Assembly: GCF_024494385.1 (NCBI RefSeq) | Contig: NZ_JAEVLT010000005.1 | Location: 124,001-188,000, forward strand | Direction of reading: 5' to 3' | DNA length: 64,000 bases | Source of the DNA: Bacillus sp. EB600 | GTDB lineage: Bacteria; Bacillota; Bacilli; Bacillales; Cytobacillaceae | The notes under the pieces: model-generated | What the model was told of the DNA's origin: nothing | The model's input: only the letters and a program-made list of their open reading frames with translations | Databases searched by the model: none | In this document: positions 35,325 to 45,294 of the stretch, one piece after another | Numbering within the stretch: position 1 is the first letter of the stretch | How the letters are laid out: each line of letters starts with the position of its first letter | Made by a program: the position numbers and the translations under genes

Positions 35325-36335
35325 ATGGAAGACATTTATTCCATTCTTGATGTGATCGACCGACCTGGGGGGAAAGTTTTAGCTACCATCATTGATGTGG
35401 AGGGGTCTGCCTATAAAAGAGAAGGTTCTTCCATGGTCTTTTTAGAAGATGGGACCCAAATCGGGATGATTAGTGCTGGGTGTCTTGAAGAAGATCTTGC
35501 TAGTAAAGCTGCAGAAGTTTTAAAAAAAGGGACAGTAGCTACTGTTCAGTATGATTTGAGTGAGGAAACAGATTTTACTTGGGGGCAGGGTACAGGTTGT
35601 AACGGATTAATTACGATTCTATTGGAATCTATAGATGATAGGCTAACTGCTGATTTGAAAAAATTGAAAAGGTATCTTAAATCTAATATTCCTGTCTTGG
35701 TGTTAAAAAAAATCGGGGATCTTGGCGAGTATTTGTTTTTACCACGGGAAGGTGAACCATTTGGCTGGTGGAATGATGACTTTCCAGATGACTTTTACGA
35801 AGCCAGAAGCGGGATGATTCAGGAGCAGTCAATCTATTACCATCTCTATCTGCCAAAACCACGCTTAATCGTTTTTGGAGCGGGGCCTGATATCAAACCG
35901 CTTGTTACTCTTGCAGCCAAAACAGGTTTTTCTGTACTACTTTGTGATTGGCGTTCAGAATTTTGCGAAAAGGAAAATTTTCCGGAGGCAGATCGACATA
36001 TAGTGGGATTTCCATGTGAAATTGTCGCTAAAGTAAACTTTCTGCCGACTGATTTTATCGTCATTGCTTCTCACTATTTTCAGCGGGATCAAGAATTTCT
36101 TTTGAATCTTTCTGAAAAAAAGGTTCGTTATGTTGGAGTATTAGGACCAAGAGAGCGAACAAAAAGGTTGCTGCGTAAACAGAAAATACCTGATTGGATC
36201 CATTCACCTGTTGGCTTATCAATTGGTGCAAAAGGGCCTGAAGAAATTGCGATAAGCATTTTAGCCGAATTGATTGACGTTTGGCGAAAAACAGTCCAGC
36301 AGGTCATTGGAAATGTTTGGGCTGCTTCAAAATAG
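35325..36335 (+). CDS. XdhC/CoxI-family molybdenum hydroxylase maturation protein
   Basis: Chaperone of 336 residues that binds molybdenum cofactor, helps its sulfuration and inserts it into the hydroxylase encoded downstream. The XdhC N-terminal domain (about 15-80) has GSAYKREGSSMVF and MISAGCLEEDLA with the conserved Cys. The C-terminal Rossmann domain (about 175-320) has LIVFGAGPDIKPLV, LLCDWR, IVIASHY and LGPRERTKRLL. AGGGGGAG precedes the ATG. It is the first gene of a four-gene unit with the three hydroxylase subunits, similar to B. subtilis PucA. Confidence 0.92.
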   Translation: MEDIYSILDVIDRPGGKVLATIIDVEGSAYKREGSSMVFLEDGTQIGMISAGCLEEDLASKAAEVLKKGTVATVQYDLSEETDFTWGQGTGCNGLITILLESIDDRLTADLKKLKRYLKSNIPVLVLKKIGDLGEYLFLPREGEPFGWWNDDFPDDFYEARSGMIQEQSIYYHLYLPKPRLIVFGAGPDIKPLVTLAAKTGFSVLLCDWRSEFCEKENFPEADRHIVGFPCEIVAKVNFLPTDFIVIASHYFQRDQEFLLNLSEKKVRYVGVLGPRERTKRLLRKQKIPDWIHSPVGLSIGAKGPEEIAISILAELIDVWRKTVQQVIGNVWAASK

Positions 36336-36462
36336 TTGTCGTTATTTTCCTTGATGGAGAGGCGGAATTTGCAAAAAAAACGTGAGAGACTTCCGTCTGT
36401 CCCTATTTAACTAGGATAGTCTTTCTGTAGGTTGATCAATATGAGGTTTCTACTGGGGAGGG

Positions 36463-38787
36463 ATGAAGGTGGATGTCATTGGAAAAAGTGTTATTCGCAA
36501 GGATGCCTACGATAAAGTGACAGGAAGAGCAAGATACACAAATGATTATCAATCCATCCCGATGCTTTCGGCGAGAATCGTCATAAGTCCATACGCCCAT
36601 GCAAGAATTATTGAAATTGACACGAGCGAAGCCTCAAAAATACCCGGCGTAAGGGCGATCATTGCCGGAGAACATTTTCCGCTTACAGGTGAAGCCATTC
36701 GAAATCGTCCTCCGATTGCTGTTGACAAGGTGCGGTATCACGGTGAGGCTGTCGCTTTAGTCGTTGCAGATACACCTGTTCAAGCCCAAAAGGCAGCAAA
36801 TCTTATTAATGTGAATTATGAACAGCTGCCAGTAGTAAATTCTCCGACTGAAGCGTTTCAAAAAGGTGCACCCCTTGTGCATGAGCATGTAGAACAATAC
36901 AAAAAGGAGGAAAATGTTTATCCTGTAACGGGTACGAATATTGCAACACAGGCAAAAGTTCGTAAAGGCAACATGGAACAAGGATGGGCTGAAAGTGAAA
37001 CGGTGGTCGAAGAGAGCATTTCATTTGCCCCCTCAGATCACGCTGCAATGGAGACTAGATGTGCCAGTTGTGAGATTTTACCTGATGGAACAATTTTGAT
37101 CACAACTTCGTCCCAAGCACCATATATGGTGAAACGATTAATTGCGAAGTATTTTGATGAAGATCAAGGCAAAATTGTCGTCCATACCCCGTTGGTAGGC
37201 GGAGCCTTTGGTGGAAAAGCCTCTGTCCAGCAGGAAGTCTTTGCCTATTTAGCCTCAAGAGCGGTGGGCGGGAAGCCGGTTAAACTGTTTTATACAAGGG
37301 AAGAAGATATATTAACTGCCCCCTGTCATATCGGACTTGATGCGAAAGTTAAGTTAGGGGCGGACCGGAATGGAATGATTAAAGCTGCGGAAATCCGTTT
37401 TTTATGGGATGGGGGAGCTTATTGTGATAAATCATCCGATTTAACCAGATCTGGCGCTGTAGATTGCACGGGGCCATATCGTGTGGATAACCTGGAGTGT
37501 GATTCCTATTGTATGTATACCAACCACCCCTATGCAGCCCCATACCGCGGGTTCAGCCACTCGGAGCTTTCGTTTGCAATTGAGAGAACAATGGATTTGT
37601 TGGCACAGAAACTGGGAATGGACCCGCTAGAGCTCCGTTATCGCAATGCCATCAAACCGGGGGATACGACACCAACAAGGGTGCGCTTAACGAAAAGTAA
37701 CGTTGGAAATTTACAGAAATGTATTGAGAGATTAAGAGAGTTAATACGTTGGGATGAAGGTCAAATAATTAAGATCAATGACCGTTTGGTTCGGGTAAAA
37801 GGGGTGTGTTGCAGCTGGAAAACCTCCACAATTGAATCGAATGCTCCATCAGGGGTCATTTTAACGTTTAATCGAGATGGTAGTGTTAATTTAATGTCAG
37901 GTGTGATTGAAATTGGTACAGGAACAAAAACGGTGCTCGCCCAAATACTTGCTGAAAAACTCAAAATGGATGTGGATCAGGTACATGTCCGAATGGAGGT
38001 CGATACACAAACAACCCCGGAACATTGGAAAACAGTCGCAAGCCGGGGAACCTTCATGGCCGGTAATGCAGTATTACGAGCAGCAGAAGATGTGATTAAT
38101 CAAATAAAAGGGATTGCTTCCTGCGTGTTAAGGGTCTCAAAAGAAGATTTGGAGATTGCAAACAGCCGGGTGTTTCTAAAGGATGATCCTGCGATTGGTC
38201 TTGATTTTAAGGACATTGTCTACGGTTATAAATATCCAAATGGCAATGCGATCGGGGGGCAAATCATTGGCAGTGGTACTTATATTTTACGGCGGCTCGG
38301 AGGGATCGATCCCCAAACAGGTGAGGGGCAGCCTGGTCCAGAATGGACCGTGGCTGCATACGCTGTGGAGGTTGAATTTGACAGGAGAGATTATACCTAT
38401 CGCTTATTAAAGGCAGCTACAGTCGTTGATATAGGGACCGTTATGAATAAAAAAGCAGCCTTAGGTCAGGTCATGGGTGCAATGAGTATGGGGTTGGCTT
38501 TTGCCGGCAGGGAAACATTTTATTTTAATGAGGATGGTCGGGTCCTTAATCCCCAGCTTCGCACGTATCGGCCGCTCCATTTTCCAGAAAAGCCGGAATA
38601 TCTCGTCGATTTTGTATTGACTCCACAGCTTGACGCCCCGTATGGTGCTCGTGGTGTCGGTGAGCATGGTTTAATGGGAATGCCGGGTGCTTTGGGAAAT
38701 GCATTGTCGACTGCTGCCGGCGTGTCACTCAGTCATCTTCCATTAACTCCAGAGCTAATTTGGAAAACGAAGGAGGGAAGAGTCTAG
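36463..38787 (+). CDS. Xanthine dehydrogenase-family molybdopterin-binding subunit
   Basis: Large subunit of a molybdenum hydroxylase, 774 residues. The start KVTGRARYTNDY and PYAHARI belong to the a/b hammerhead domain. The molybdopterin part has GGAFGGKASVQQEV, YAAPYRGFSHSE and the active-site Glu in GARGVGEHG. Sequence near RGFSHSE differs from the AFRGFG of classical xanthine dehydrogenase, so the substrate may be another purine or N-heterocycle or an aldehyde. ATG 36463 is right against its GGGGAGG site; GTG 36469 has better spacing. The next gene overlaps by one base. A 127-bp gap separates it from XdhC. Confidence 0.93.
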   Translation: MKVDVIGKSVIRKDAYDKVTGRARYTNDYQSIPMLSARIVISPYAHARIIEIDTSEASKIPGVRAIIAGEHFPLTGEAIRNRPPIAVDKVRYHGEAVALVVADTPVQAQKAANLINVNYEQLPVVNSPTEAFQKGAPLVHEHVEQYKKEENVYPVTGTNIATQAKVRKGNMEQGWAESETVVEESISFAPSDHAAMETRCASCEILPDGTILITTSSQAPYMVKRLIAKYFDEDQGKIVVHTPLVGGAFGGKASVQQEVFAYLASRAVGGKPVKLFYTREEDILTAPCHIGLDAKVKLGADRNGMIKAAEIRFLWDGGAYCDKSSDLTRSGAVDCTGPYRVDNLECDSYCMYTNHPYAAPYRGFSHSELSFAIERTMDLLAQKLGMDPLELRYRNAIKPGDTTPTRVRLTKSNVGNLQKCIERLRELIRWDEGQIIKINDRLVRVKGVCCSWKTSTIESNAPSGVILTFNRDGSVNLMSGVIEIGTGTKTVLAQILAEKLKMDVDQVHVRMEVDTQTTPEHWKTVASRGTFMAGNAVLRAAEDVINQIKGIASCVLRVSKEDLEIANSRVFLKDDPAIGLDFKDIVYGYKYPNGNAIGGQIIGSGTYILRRLGGIDPQTGEGQPGPEWTVAAYAVEVEFDRRDYTYRLLKAATVVDIGTVMNKKAALGQVMGAMSMGLAFAGRETFYFNEDGRVLNPQLRTYRPLHFPEKPEYLVDFVLTPQLDAPYGARGVGEHGLMGMPGALGNALSTAAGVSLSHLPLTPELIWKTKEGRV

Positions 38788-39626
38788 TGCTGCCATTTGA
38801 TTTCGATTACTATAAGCCGGGTACGTTGCAGGAAGCGGTCGAGCTTTATCAGACATTGGACCGGCAAGGTAAACAGCCAATTTATTTTTCAGGTGGAACG
38901 GAACTGATCACATTAGGACGTATTGAACTTGCTTATACAGAAGCAGCAATTGATATTAAAGATATAAGAGAGCTTCAGATCATGCAGGTAACGGAAGAAC
39001 AGCTTATCCTCGGCAGTGCATTAACCTTGACTAAGGTAGAGGAGGCAAATTTATTTCCGTTGTTGACAAAAACCGCTAGTGAAGTGGCTGATCATACCGC
39101 AAGAGGGAAAATTACACTTGGCGGCAACATTTGTGCCCAAATTTTTTACAGGGAAGCTGTATTGCCATTCCTGCTTGCTGACAGTCAAGTGGTGCTTGCC
39201 GGACCCGAGGGAGTGAGAGTTGTCCCAATAAATGACATCTTCCATGAACAGCTGCAGCTGGGCCGTGGCGAAGTTCTTGTTCAAATAGCAACGGAGAAGC
39301 GGGCAATAGAAGCGCCTTTTATTAGTATCAAACGACGTCAACAGTGGGAAACTGGATATCCGCTCGTGACAATTGCGGGGTTGGCAGTAGACGGTGAGGT
39401 CCGCGTTGCTATAAGCGGACTTTGCCCATTCCCATTTAGGTCGAAAGAGATCGAGGCAACTCTCAACAACCGGCAGATATCGATGGAAGAGCGGGTTAGA
39501 GGTGTACTTGGGGTTTTACCGCAACCGATTCTTGACGATGTAGAAGGCTCCGCGGACTACAGGATTTTTGTATTGAAAAATTTACTGTTAGACGTGGTAT
39601 CAGAATTAGGGAGTGGTAGAGCTTGA
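38787..39626 (+). CDS. Molybdenum hydroxylase FAD-binding subunit
   Basis: Middle subunit of 279 residues that passes electrons from the Fe-S clusters to the final acceptor. The FAD-binding part has YFSGGTELITLGRIE and later TLGGNICAQIFYREAVLPFLLAD, and the C-terminal CO-dehydrogenase flavoprotein-like domain has RQQWETGYPLVTIAGLA. The GTG at 38787 shares its G with the previous stop and has AAGGAGGG upstream; an earlier TTG at 38760 is inside the neighbour gene and unsupported. The end overlaps the small subunit. Confidence 0.92.
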   Translation: MLPFDFDYYKPGTLQEAVELYQTLDRQGKQPIYFSGGTELITLGRIELAYTEAAIDIKDIRELQIMQVTEEQLILGSALTLTKVEEANLFPLLTKTASEVADHTARGKITLGGNICAQIFYREAVLPFLLADSQVVLAGPEGVRVVPINDIFHEQLQLGRGEVLVQIATEKRAIEAPFISIKRRQQWETGYPLVTIAGLAVDGEVRVAISGLCPFPFRSKEIEATLNNRQISMEERVRGVLGVLPQPILDDVEGSADYRIFVLKNLLLDVVSELGSGRA

Positions 39627-40078
39627 AATCACAAACAATTATTTTAAATATCAATGAAGAAATCCATATGGTCACGGTGAGGTCAGGTGATACATTATTA
39701 ATAACCTTACGCGGAAAGCTTGGATTGACCGGTGCCAAGCCAGGCTGTTTGAATGGAGATTGTGGGGCTTGTACGGTAAATGTTGATGGTTGGCCGATGA
39801 AATCCTGCTTGATGTTAGCAGTGGAAGCAGTTGGAAAAAAGATTACCACGATTGAAGGTTTGAAAAACACACCAATTCAGCTAGAATTTGTGAAGAATTT
39901 TGCGTTTCAATGCGGTTACTGTACCCCAGGCTTTATTATGAATTGTCATTCATTAATTGAACAACATCCTGATGCTGATGAGAGGACGATAAAGGAATGG
40001 CTCGAATCGAATATTTGCCGCTGTACTGGGTATGCGGAGATTGAAAAGGCAGTTAAATCGGTATTGAAACGGGAATGA
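39623..40078 (+). CDS. Molybdenum hydroxylase 2Fe-2S subunit
   Basis: Small subunit of 151 residues with two 2Fe-2S clusters. The plant-ferredoxin-like domain has KPGCLNGDCGACTVNVDG and SCLMLA; the helical domain has CGYCTPGFIMNCHSL and SNICRCTGYAEI. All eight cysteine ligands are present. TTG overlaps the previous stop (TTGA), a sign of coupling. It is the last gene of the operon; a weak hairpin follows. Confidence 0.95.
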   Translation: MKSQTIILNINEEIHMVTVRSGDTLLITLRGKLGLTGAKPGCLNGDCGACTVNVDGWPMKSCLMLAVEAVGKKITTIEGLKNTPIQLEFVKNFAFQCGYCTPGFIMNCHSLIEQHPDADERTIKEWLESNICRCTGYAEIEKAVKSVLKRE

Positions 40079-40104
40079 ATTGTCAGATTGGGTATAAACT
40101 TAAT

Positions 40105-40127
40105 AGGCCGAACGGATGGTTCAGCCT
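40105..40127. terminator. Weak hairpin after the hydroxylase operon
   Basis: AGGCCGAAC (40105-40113) and GTTCAGCCT (40119-40127) pair with one mismatch and are followed by AATTTC. It lies between convergent genes. Confidence 0.45.
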
Positions 40128-40131
40128 AATT

Positions 40132-42198
40132 TCAGTGTGATTTTCCTCTTAATTTAAAGTACGTATCTAACACTCTCCGTCCAATCTTTACATTAATACG
40201 ATTGTCTTTTTCACCTTGAAATGCCCAAGGAACCAGAACAGCCATGGCTACTTCCGGATTACTGCTCGGGGCATATCCTACCAAACTAAGATTCATGACT
40301 GCGGGTGGTTCTTTACCAAATTTGGTCCGTTGTGGTCCATCGTAGAAGGCCTGGGCAGTTCCTGTTTTTCCCGCAGGAGAATAGGGTGCATCCTTAAAAA
40401 ATTCATAGGCTGTACCACCAGGTTCCTGCATGACCTTTTTAAATCCGCGGTGAACCCTGCCCAACCACTCTTTTTTTACATCGATACTATTAAGAACAAT
40501 TGGATGCATCTCTTTTAGAACGGGTCCTATTTTATCTGTTCCGTCTTGGGGTTCGCGAATTTGTTTGACCAAAAAGGGCTTCATACGGTATCCGCCATTG
40601 GCGATAGTTGATACATATTGGGCTAGCTGCATAGTAGAGTAAGTATCATATTGACCGATGACGAGGTCAAGCATGAACCCGGGGAGGGTACTCGTCCCTC
40701 TTAATCCACTTTGTTCATTTGGCAGGTCAAGGCCTGTTCGTGTTCCAAGCCCAAATGCTGCGAAAGAATTCCTGATCTTCTCCATTGCGTCAGGGTCATT
40801 GAGCCTTAATGGTTTATCATATTCATAATGTCCCTTTGCCAATTTAATGGCGGTATGGAACATATAGACATTGGATGACTTTTTTAGAGCATCAACATCA
40901 TTTAGAGTACCTAAATAAGCGTATGATTTTTTTATGGGAGTGCCCTTTATTTTTAAACCTTGATCATCAAAAACTGTGCCTGGGGTGATTGCTCCTGCTT
41001 TAAACCCTGTTAAGATTGTAGCACCCTTAACGGTCGAGCCAACATTATAGGTGGTTGTATACGTTCCGAGTGCATCATCATTCAATTCTGTTTTTCCGGT
41101 TTGTTTGTTCCGTTCCATTCTTTTTCCGGCCATTGTCAATACTTCACCAGTGTATGGGTCGATTAGGACCACATATGCTCGGTCAAGAAGGATGGTTCCA
41201 GAAAAATTTTTAGCTGCTAATAATTCCTCTTCAATAATTTTTTCAATCGCCATTTGTAAATCCATATCAATACTTAAGACTAGGTCCTTTCCGCGCTGAC
41301 CATTTGCTACAACTTGCGTTTCGATAATATTGCCGTCAGCGTCGGTTATATTCTTTACCTTAGATTGCTGGCCGTGTAAAACATCGTCATATTGCATTTC
41401 TAGATAACTCTTTCCTACACGTTCATTATGGCTATAGCCTTTTGTTAAAAAATATTGTAGCTGTTCAGCCGGCAGTCCTTCATCGGATTTTGTTACTACA
41501 CCAATAACAGATTTAAGTGTTTTATCAAAGGTGTAGGATCGTTCCCAATCTGTTATTGTATCAACTCCTGGAAGTGATTGGAGATTTTCACTTACTACCG
41601 CAAATTCATGGGGACTAACACGATCATTTTTTACGATTTGCGAGGTGCTTTCATCAGCAAGGTTAAACTCACGGTAGATGGCTAATACCTCAAGATCATC
41701 ATTGCTCAATTGCTTTACTTCATTATCGGAAATGCGGTTTAGCTTTAGGTTATAAATATCCCTATCAGATAATCGATTTAATTTGTATAAAGCTTTTTCT
41801 CGGTTGGTAATTTTGGCATCGGCAAGCTTAGGATTTTTGAGGATCCAAAAGTCTTTCTTATCTCGGTCCGTTACTTTTTCTGTATTTTTATCAATTAATT
41901 TTGAAAGCTTTTCGGCAGTCTTTAGCATTTCTTCTTGGCTCGGGCTGTTTTTTCGATAGATAATGGCACTCAACGGAATATTATCTACAATTACTTTTTG
42001 GTTTCTATCGAGCATTTTTCCGCGAGGGACAGGATTATTAATGATAAAATCCTCTTTACGTGCTAATTCCCGTTGAAAATTTTCTCCAAAAATAATTTGA
42101 ACAAAGCCGAGCCGTAGTATAAGTAATGAAAATAATAAAAAGACGCTAAATATAATGACATTTAAGCGGAATGGAGAAACGTTTATCTTCTTTTCCAA
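40132..42198 (-). CDS. Class B penicillin-binding protein (PBP2A/PbpA-PbpH-like transpeptidase)
   Basis: Cell-wall transpeptidase of about 688 residues acting outside the membrane. One N-terminal membrane helix (about 12-35), a dimerisation/pedestal domain, then the transpeptidase domain with Ser-x-x-Lys in GSTVKGA, the SSN motif in LKKSSNVYM, and KTG in AGKTGTAQ. This is the type that cross-links side-wall peptidoglycan in rod-shaped Bacillus. TTG 42198 (LEKKINVSPFRLN) is a likely start with AAAGGA upstream, though the spacing of 12 bases is long; a frame to 42276 gives a poor N-terminus. It is a single gene facing the hydroxylase operon. Confidence 0.93.
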   Translation of the reverse strand: MEKKINVSPFRLNVIIFSVFLLFSLLILRLGFVQIIFGENFQRELARKEDFIINNPVPRGKMLDRNQKVIVDNIPLSAIIYRKNSPSQEEMLKTAEKLSKLIDKNTEKVTDRDKKDFWILKNPKLADAKITNREKALYKLNRLSDRDIYNLKLNRISDNEVKQLSNDDLEVLAIYREFNLADESTSQIVKNDRVSPHEFAVVSENLQSLPGVDTITDWERSYTFDKTLKSVIGVVTKSDEGLPAEQLQYFLTKGYSHNERVGKSYLEMQYDDVLHGQQSKVKNITDADGNIIETQVVANGQRGKDLVLSIDMDLQMAIEKIIEEELLAAKNFSGTILLDRAYVVLIDPYTGEVLTMAGKRMERNKQTGKTELNDDALGTYTTTYNVGSTVKGATILTGFKAGAITPGTVFDDQGLKIKGTPIKKSYAYLGTLNDVDALKKSSNVYMFHTAIKLAKGHYEYDKPLRLNDPDAMEKIRNSFAAFGLGTRTGLDLPNEQSGLRGTSTLPGFMLDLVIGQYDTYSTMQLAQYVSTIANGGYRMKPFLVKQIREPQDGTDKIGPVLKEMHPIVLNSIDVKKEWLGRVHRGFKKVMQEPGGTAYEFFKDAPYSPAGKTGTAQAFYDGPQRTKFGKEPPAVMNLSLVGYAPSSNPEVAMAVLVPWAFQGEKDNRINVKIGRRVLDTYFKLRGKSH

Positions 42199-42294
42199 GC
42201 TTTTCTCACATCCTTTGCTTTGTAAGAATAGAAGGTTCAGACTTAGGCTAGTATTGCCGTTCATATTTATAAACATGTATGGTTTTTAACAAAC

Positions 42295-42326
42295 AAAAAA
42301 AGCCAGCCCTGAGGCTGACTTTTTTT
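42295..42326. terminator. Terminator downstream of qox
   Basis: AAAAAAGCCAGCC (42296-42308) and GGCTGACTTTTTT (42313-42325) pair with one mismatch. Runs on both sides make it usable in both directions; it lies after qoxD and before the PBP start. Confidence 0.8.
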
Positions 42327-42366
42327 AAAGATAAGAAAGTATAACGTTTTGAACTTAGATAATTGT

Positions 42367-42416
42367 CTAGCTCCAGCACCCAGCGACTAGTGTACGTCGC
42401 TGGGTGCTGGAGCTTT
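42367..42416. repeat. Dispersed intergenic repeat, copy C (perfect 19-bp hairpin)
   Basis: AGCTCCAGCACCCAGCGAC (42369-42387) and its exact complement (42396-42414) flank the loop TAGTGTAC, followed by TTTTCTT. The sequence matches the core of copies A, B and D. Downstream of qoxD it could also act as a terminator on the plus side. Confidence 0.88.
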
Positions 42417-42425
42417 TCTTATTAA

Positions 42426-42719
42426 TTACATTCCAAAGGACATCACCCAAATGGAACCGAAAACGATTACGAGGGCTAGAAAAATTGCGTAAATTATGTT
42501 GACCATTTTTGGACCGTTTTCTTCACCATCTTTTAAATGCATGAACATGAAGAGCTGCAAACCTGCTTGAACAAACGCAAGGGTGCCGATAATCCAAATA
42601 ATCATATTTGCTGACAAAGACGTTTTTAAAGCTATGAAAAGGGCAGCAAATGTTAAAACTAACGATAAAATAAATCCATAGATTTGTGTGACTGGAAATC
42701 CTTTTGTATGATTATCCAT
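42426..42719 (-). CDS. qoxD: Quinol oxidase aa3 subunit IV
   Basis: Small membrane subunit of 97 residues with three helices, ending the cytochrome aa3-600 quinol oxidase operon. The text SLSANMIIWIIGTLAFVQAGLQLFMFMHL fits the COX4/QoxD family. It starts three bases after the qoxC stop. A role in assembly or stability of the core enzyme is known for the family. Confidence 0.94.
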   Translation of the reverse strand: MDNHTKGFPVTQIYGFILSLVLTFAALFIALKTSLSANMIIWIIGTLAFVQAGLQLFMFMHLKDGEENGPKMVNIIYAIFLALVIVFGSIWVMSFGM

Positions 42720-42722
42720 CGT

Positions 42723-43325
42723 TTACACCATCCTTGCTAAATAAACAAATGTAAAGATAAAGATCCAAACAACATCAAGGAAATGCCAGTACAAACCAAT
42801 AATAAAAGTTTTTCGTGCAGTTACTGGAGTTAACCCTTTTCTTGCAATCTGGATCATGACCATAATGGCCCAGCCGATACCCATGCTAACGTGCAGACCA
42901 TGTGTGCCTAATAAAACAAAGAAGCTTGAAAGGAAAGCACTTGTTTGCATCGTAGCACCTTCGTGGACATAATTGATAAACTCAGTGATCTCCATGCCGA
43001 CAAAGCCAGCACCGAGTAATAGAGTAAGAGCCAACCAGGCTAATAAACCCTTTTTATTATTACGGTGCATTTCATAGATTGCAATACCACATGTAAAACT
43101 ACTAGTTAAAAGCAGGATTGTTTCAGTCATAACACCTTTAATTTCGAATAGTTCTTTTGGTGTCGGACCACCTGCATATTGGCTTTTTAAGACGCCAAAA
43201 GTAGCAAATAAAGTTGAAAACAAGATAATTTCCGCACCTAAGAAAACCCAGAAACCAAGGATATTCATTTTATTTTGTTCTGTTTGGTATTCGAGAGGCA
43301 TGGATGTATTAACATTAGCCGACAT
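42723..43325 (-). CDS. qoxC: Quinol oxidase aa3 subunit III
   Basis: Five-helix subunit of 200 residues that stabilises the oxidase core. FWVFLGAEIILFSTLFATF, GTHGLHVSMGIGW and the final YWHFLDVVWIFIFTFVYL are the family marks. The gene overlaps qoxB by 11 bases. Confidence 0.95.
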   Translation of the reverse strand: MSANVNTSMPLEYQTEQNKMNILGFWVFLGAEIILFSTLFATFGVLKSQYAGGPTPKELFEIKGVMTETILLLTSSFTCGIAIYEMHRNNKKGLLAWLALTLLLGAGFVGMEITEFINYVHEGATMQTSAFLSSFFVLLGTHGLHVSMGIGWAIMVMIQIARKGLTPVTARKTFIIGLYWHFLDVVWIFIFTFVYLARMV

Positions 43326-45294
43326 GGTTTTTCACCCCTTTATCAGTATTGCGCCATGCAGTTTCAATCTTTTTAATTTCGTCAACATGAACATGGAAAC
43401 CACCTTCATTATTTTCGAAAGAACGAGCAATTAAGCATAGAATAATGCCGATTCCCACAACAAGAGCAGCGGATTTCCACTCAAATATCATCAAGAAGCC
43501 TGCGATGCCCATTATAGTAGCTGTTATGATAGGAATGCCAGAATTGCTTGGCATATGAATTTCTTCTAGTTCATTTTCGTCCAGTGCTAAACCTTCTTTG
43601 TTTTTCTTCATGTACCAGAATGCATCAAGAGATTTAACTTCAGGTACTTTTGCAAAATTGTAAAATTGAACAGGTGAAGCTGTTGCCCACTCAAGTGTTC
43701 TTGCATCCCATGGGTCACTGCCGATATTACGGTCAGCATATCGTGCACTCCAATAAATGTTGTATACAAAGAATCCAACGCCAATTGCGAGTATTCCAGC
43801 GCCAATTGCGGATAATAGCATTAATGGACCAAAACCGGTTTCAGCTGAGTACGTGTAAGAACGTCTTACCGCTCCATTTAAACCAAGGAAGAACATTGGC
43901 ATAAAGGTTAAGTTAAAACCAATGACAAAGAACCAGAAATGAAGTTTTCCAAGTTTTTCATTTAGTAAATGACCGAAAATTTTTGGCCACCAATAATAGA
44001 AACCTGCGAATATTGCGAATACAACCCCAGGAATTAAGGTGTAGTGGAAATGTGCCACTAGGAATAAGGAATTGTGATACTGATAATCTGCTGCACCCAT
44101 AGCTAGCATAACACCAGTAATACCGCCAATTAAAAAGCATGGAATAAAGGCAAGTGCCCATAGCATGGCAGTTGTAAATCGAATTCGGCCTTTTCGCATT
44201 GTAAACAGCCAGTTAAACATTTTAACACCAGTAGGTATTGCAATCATCATCGTTGTTAATGAGAAGATGGAGTTAACTGCAGGTCCTGCACCCATAGTAA
44301 AGAAGTGGTGAACCCAAACTAATATACTTAAAAACGCAATTGCAATAATGGACCAAACCATTGACTTGTAGCCAAATAACATTTTACGTGAGAAGGTTGC
44401 AATAACCTCTGAAAACATTCCGAAAGCTGGTAGGACTACGATATATACTTCAGGATGTCCCCATAGCCAGAACAAGTTAACCCACAACATTGGATTACCG
44501 CCGCCGCCGACTGTAAAGAAGTGAGTGCCGAAAAGACGATCAAACATCCCTAATGCAAGGGCTACAGTGAAAATTGGGAATGATGCCCATATAATGACAG
44601 ATGCAATGAAAGATGTCCATGTGAACATTGGCATTTTCATAAGTGTCATGCCGGGAGCTCTCATTTTTAAGATTGTCACGATAAAGTTAATCCCGGTCAT
44701 TAACGTTCCAATCCCGGCAATTTGAATCGCTATAAAGTAAAAGTTATTCCCGATACCCGGTGTATACTCTTTACCTGCAAGCGGGAAGTACGCTGTCCAA
44801 CCTGCATCAGGAGATCCACCCATAACGAATGAAAGATTAAACAACATTGCACCAGCAAAAGTAAGCCAGAAACTAAGAGCATTTAACTGCGGGAAAGCAA
44901 CGTCGCGTGCACCAATTTGCAATGGTATAATCACGTTCATTAACCCAATTAAAAATGGCATCGCAGCAAACAAAATCATAATAACACCATGTGTAGTAAA
45001 TACCTCGTTATAGTGCTGTGAATCAAGGAATTGGTTATTTGGAACAGATGTTTGAGCTTTCATTAATAGTCCGTCGATACCGCCGCGGGCAAACATTAAT
45101 ATCCCCATAAGAATATACATAATTCCAATCCGTTTATGGTCTACGGTTGTAAACCACTCGTTCCATAACCACTTCCATTTTTTAAAATAGGATACACCAA
45201 CAAGAATGCCAAGCATAGTTAATACAATCGCAATTTGTGATCCAAATATTAGAGGGTCACCCTTAATCAAAACTTTATCCCATTGAATTCCCAT
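43315..45294 (-). CDS. qoxB: Quinol oxidase aa3 subunit I
   Basis: Catalytic subunit of 659 residues with about 14-15 helices, reducing O2 to water and pumping protons. It has TTVDHKRIGIMYILMG, the haem ligand HGVIMILFAAMP, the copper-B/cross-linked WGHPEVYIVVLPAFGM, VHHFFTMG and the last haem ligands in VAHFHYTLIPG. Family assignment to the quinol rather than cytochrome c type rests on the partner QoxA. Start overlaps the qoxA stop (TAATG). Confidence 0.97.
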   Translation of the reverse strand: MGIQWDKVLIKGDPLIFGSQIAIVLTMLGILVGVSYFKKWKWLWNEWFTTVDHKRIGIMYILMGILMFARGGIDGLLMKAQTSVPNNQFLDSQHYNEVFTTHGVIMILFAAMPFLIGLMNVIIPLQIGARDVAFPQLNALSFWLTFAGAMLFNLSFVMGGSPDAGWTAYFPLAGKEYTPGIGNNFYFIAIQIAGIGTLMTGINFIVTILKMRAPGMTLMKMPMFTWTSFIASVIIWASFPIFTVALALGMFDRLFGTHFFTVGGGGNPMLWVNLFWLWGHPEVYIVVLPAFGMFSEVIATFSRKMLFGYKSMVWSIIAIAFLSILVWVHHFFTMGAGPAVNSIFSLTTMMIAIPTGVKMFNWLFTMRKGRIRFTTAMLWALAFIPCFLIGGITGVMLAMGAADYQYHNSLFLVAHFHYTLIPGVVFAIFAGFYYWWPKIFGHLLNEKLGKLHFWFFVIGFNLTFMPMFFLGLNGAVRRSYTYSAETGFGPLMLLSAIGAGILAIGVGFFVYNIYWSARYADRNIGSDPWDARTLEWATASPVQFYNFAKVPEVKSLDAFWYMKKNKEGLALDENELEEIHMPSNSGIPIITATIMGIAGFLMIFEWKSAALVVGIGIILCLIARSFENNEGGFHVHVDEIKKIETAWRNTDKGVKNHVG

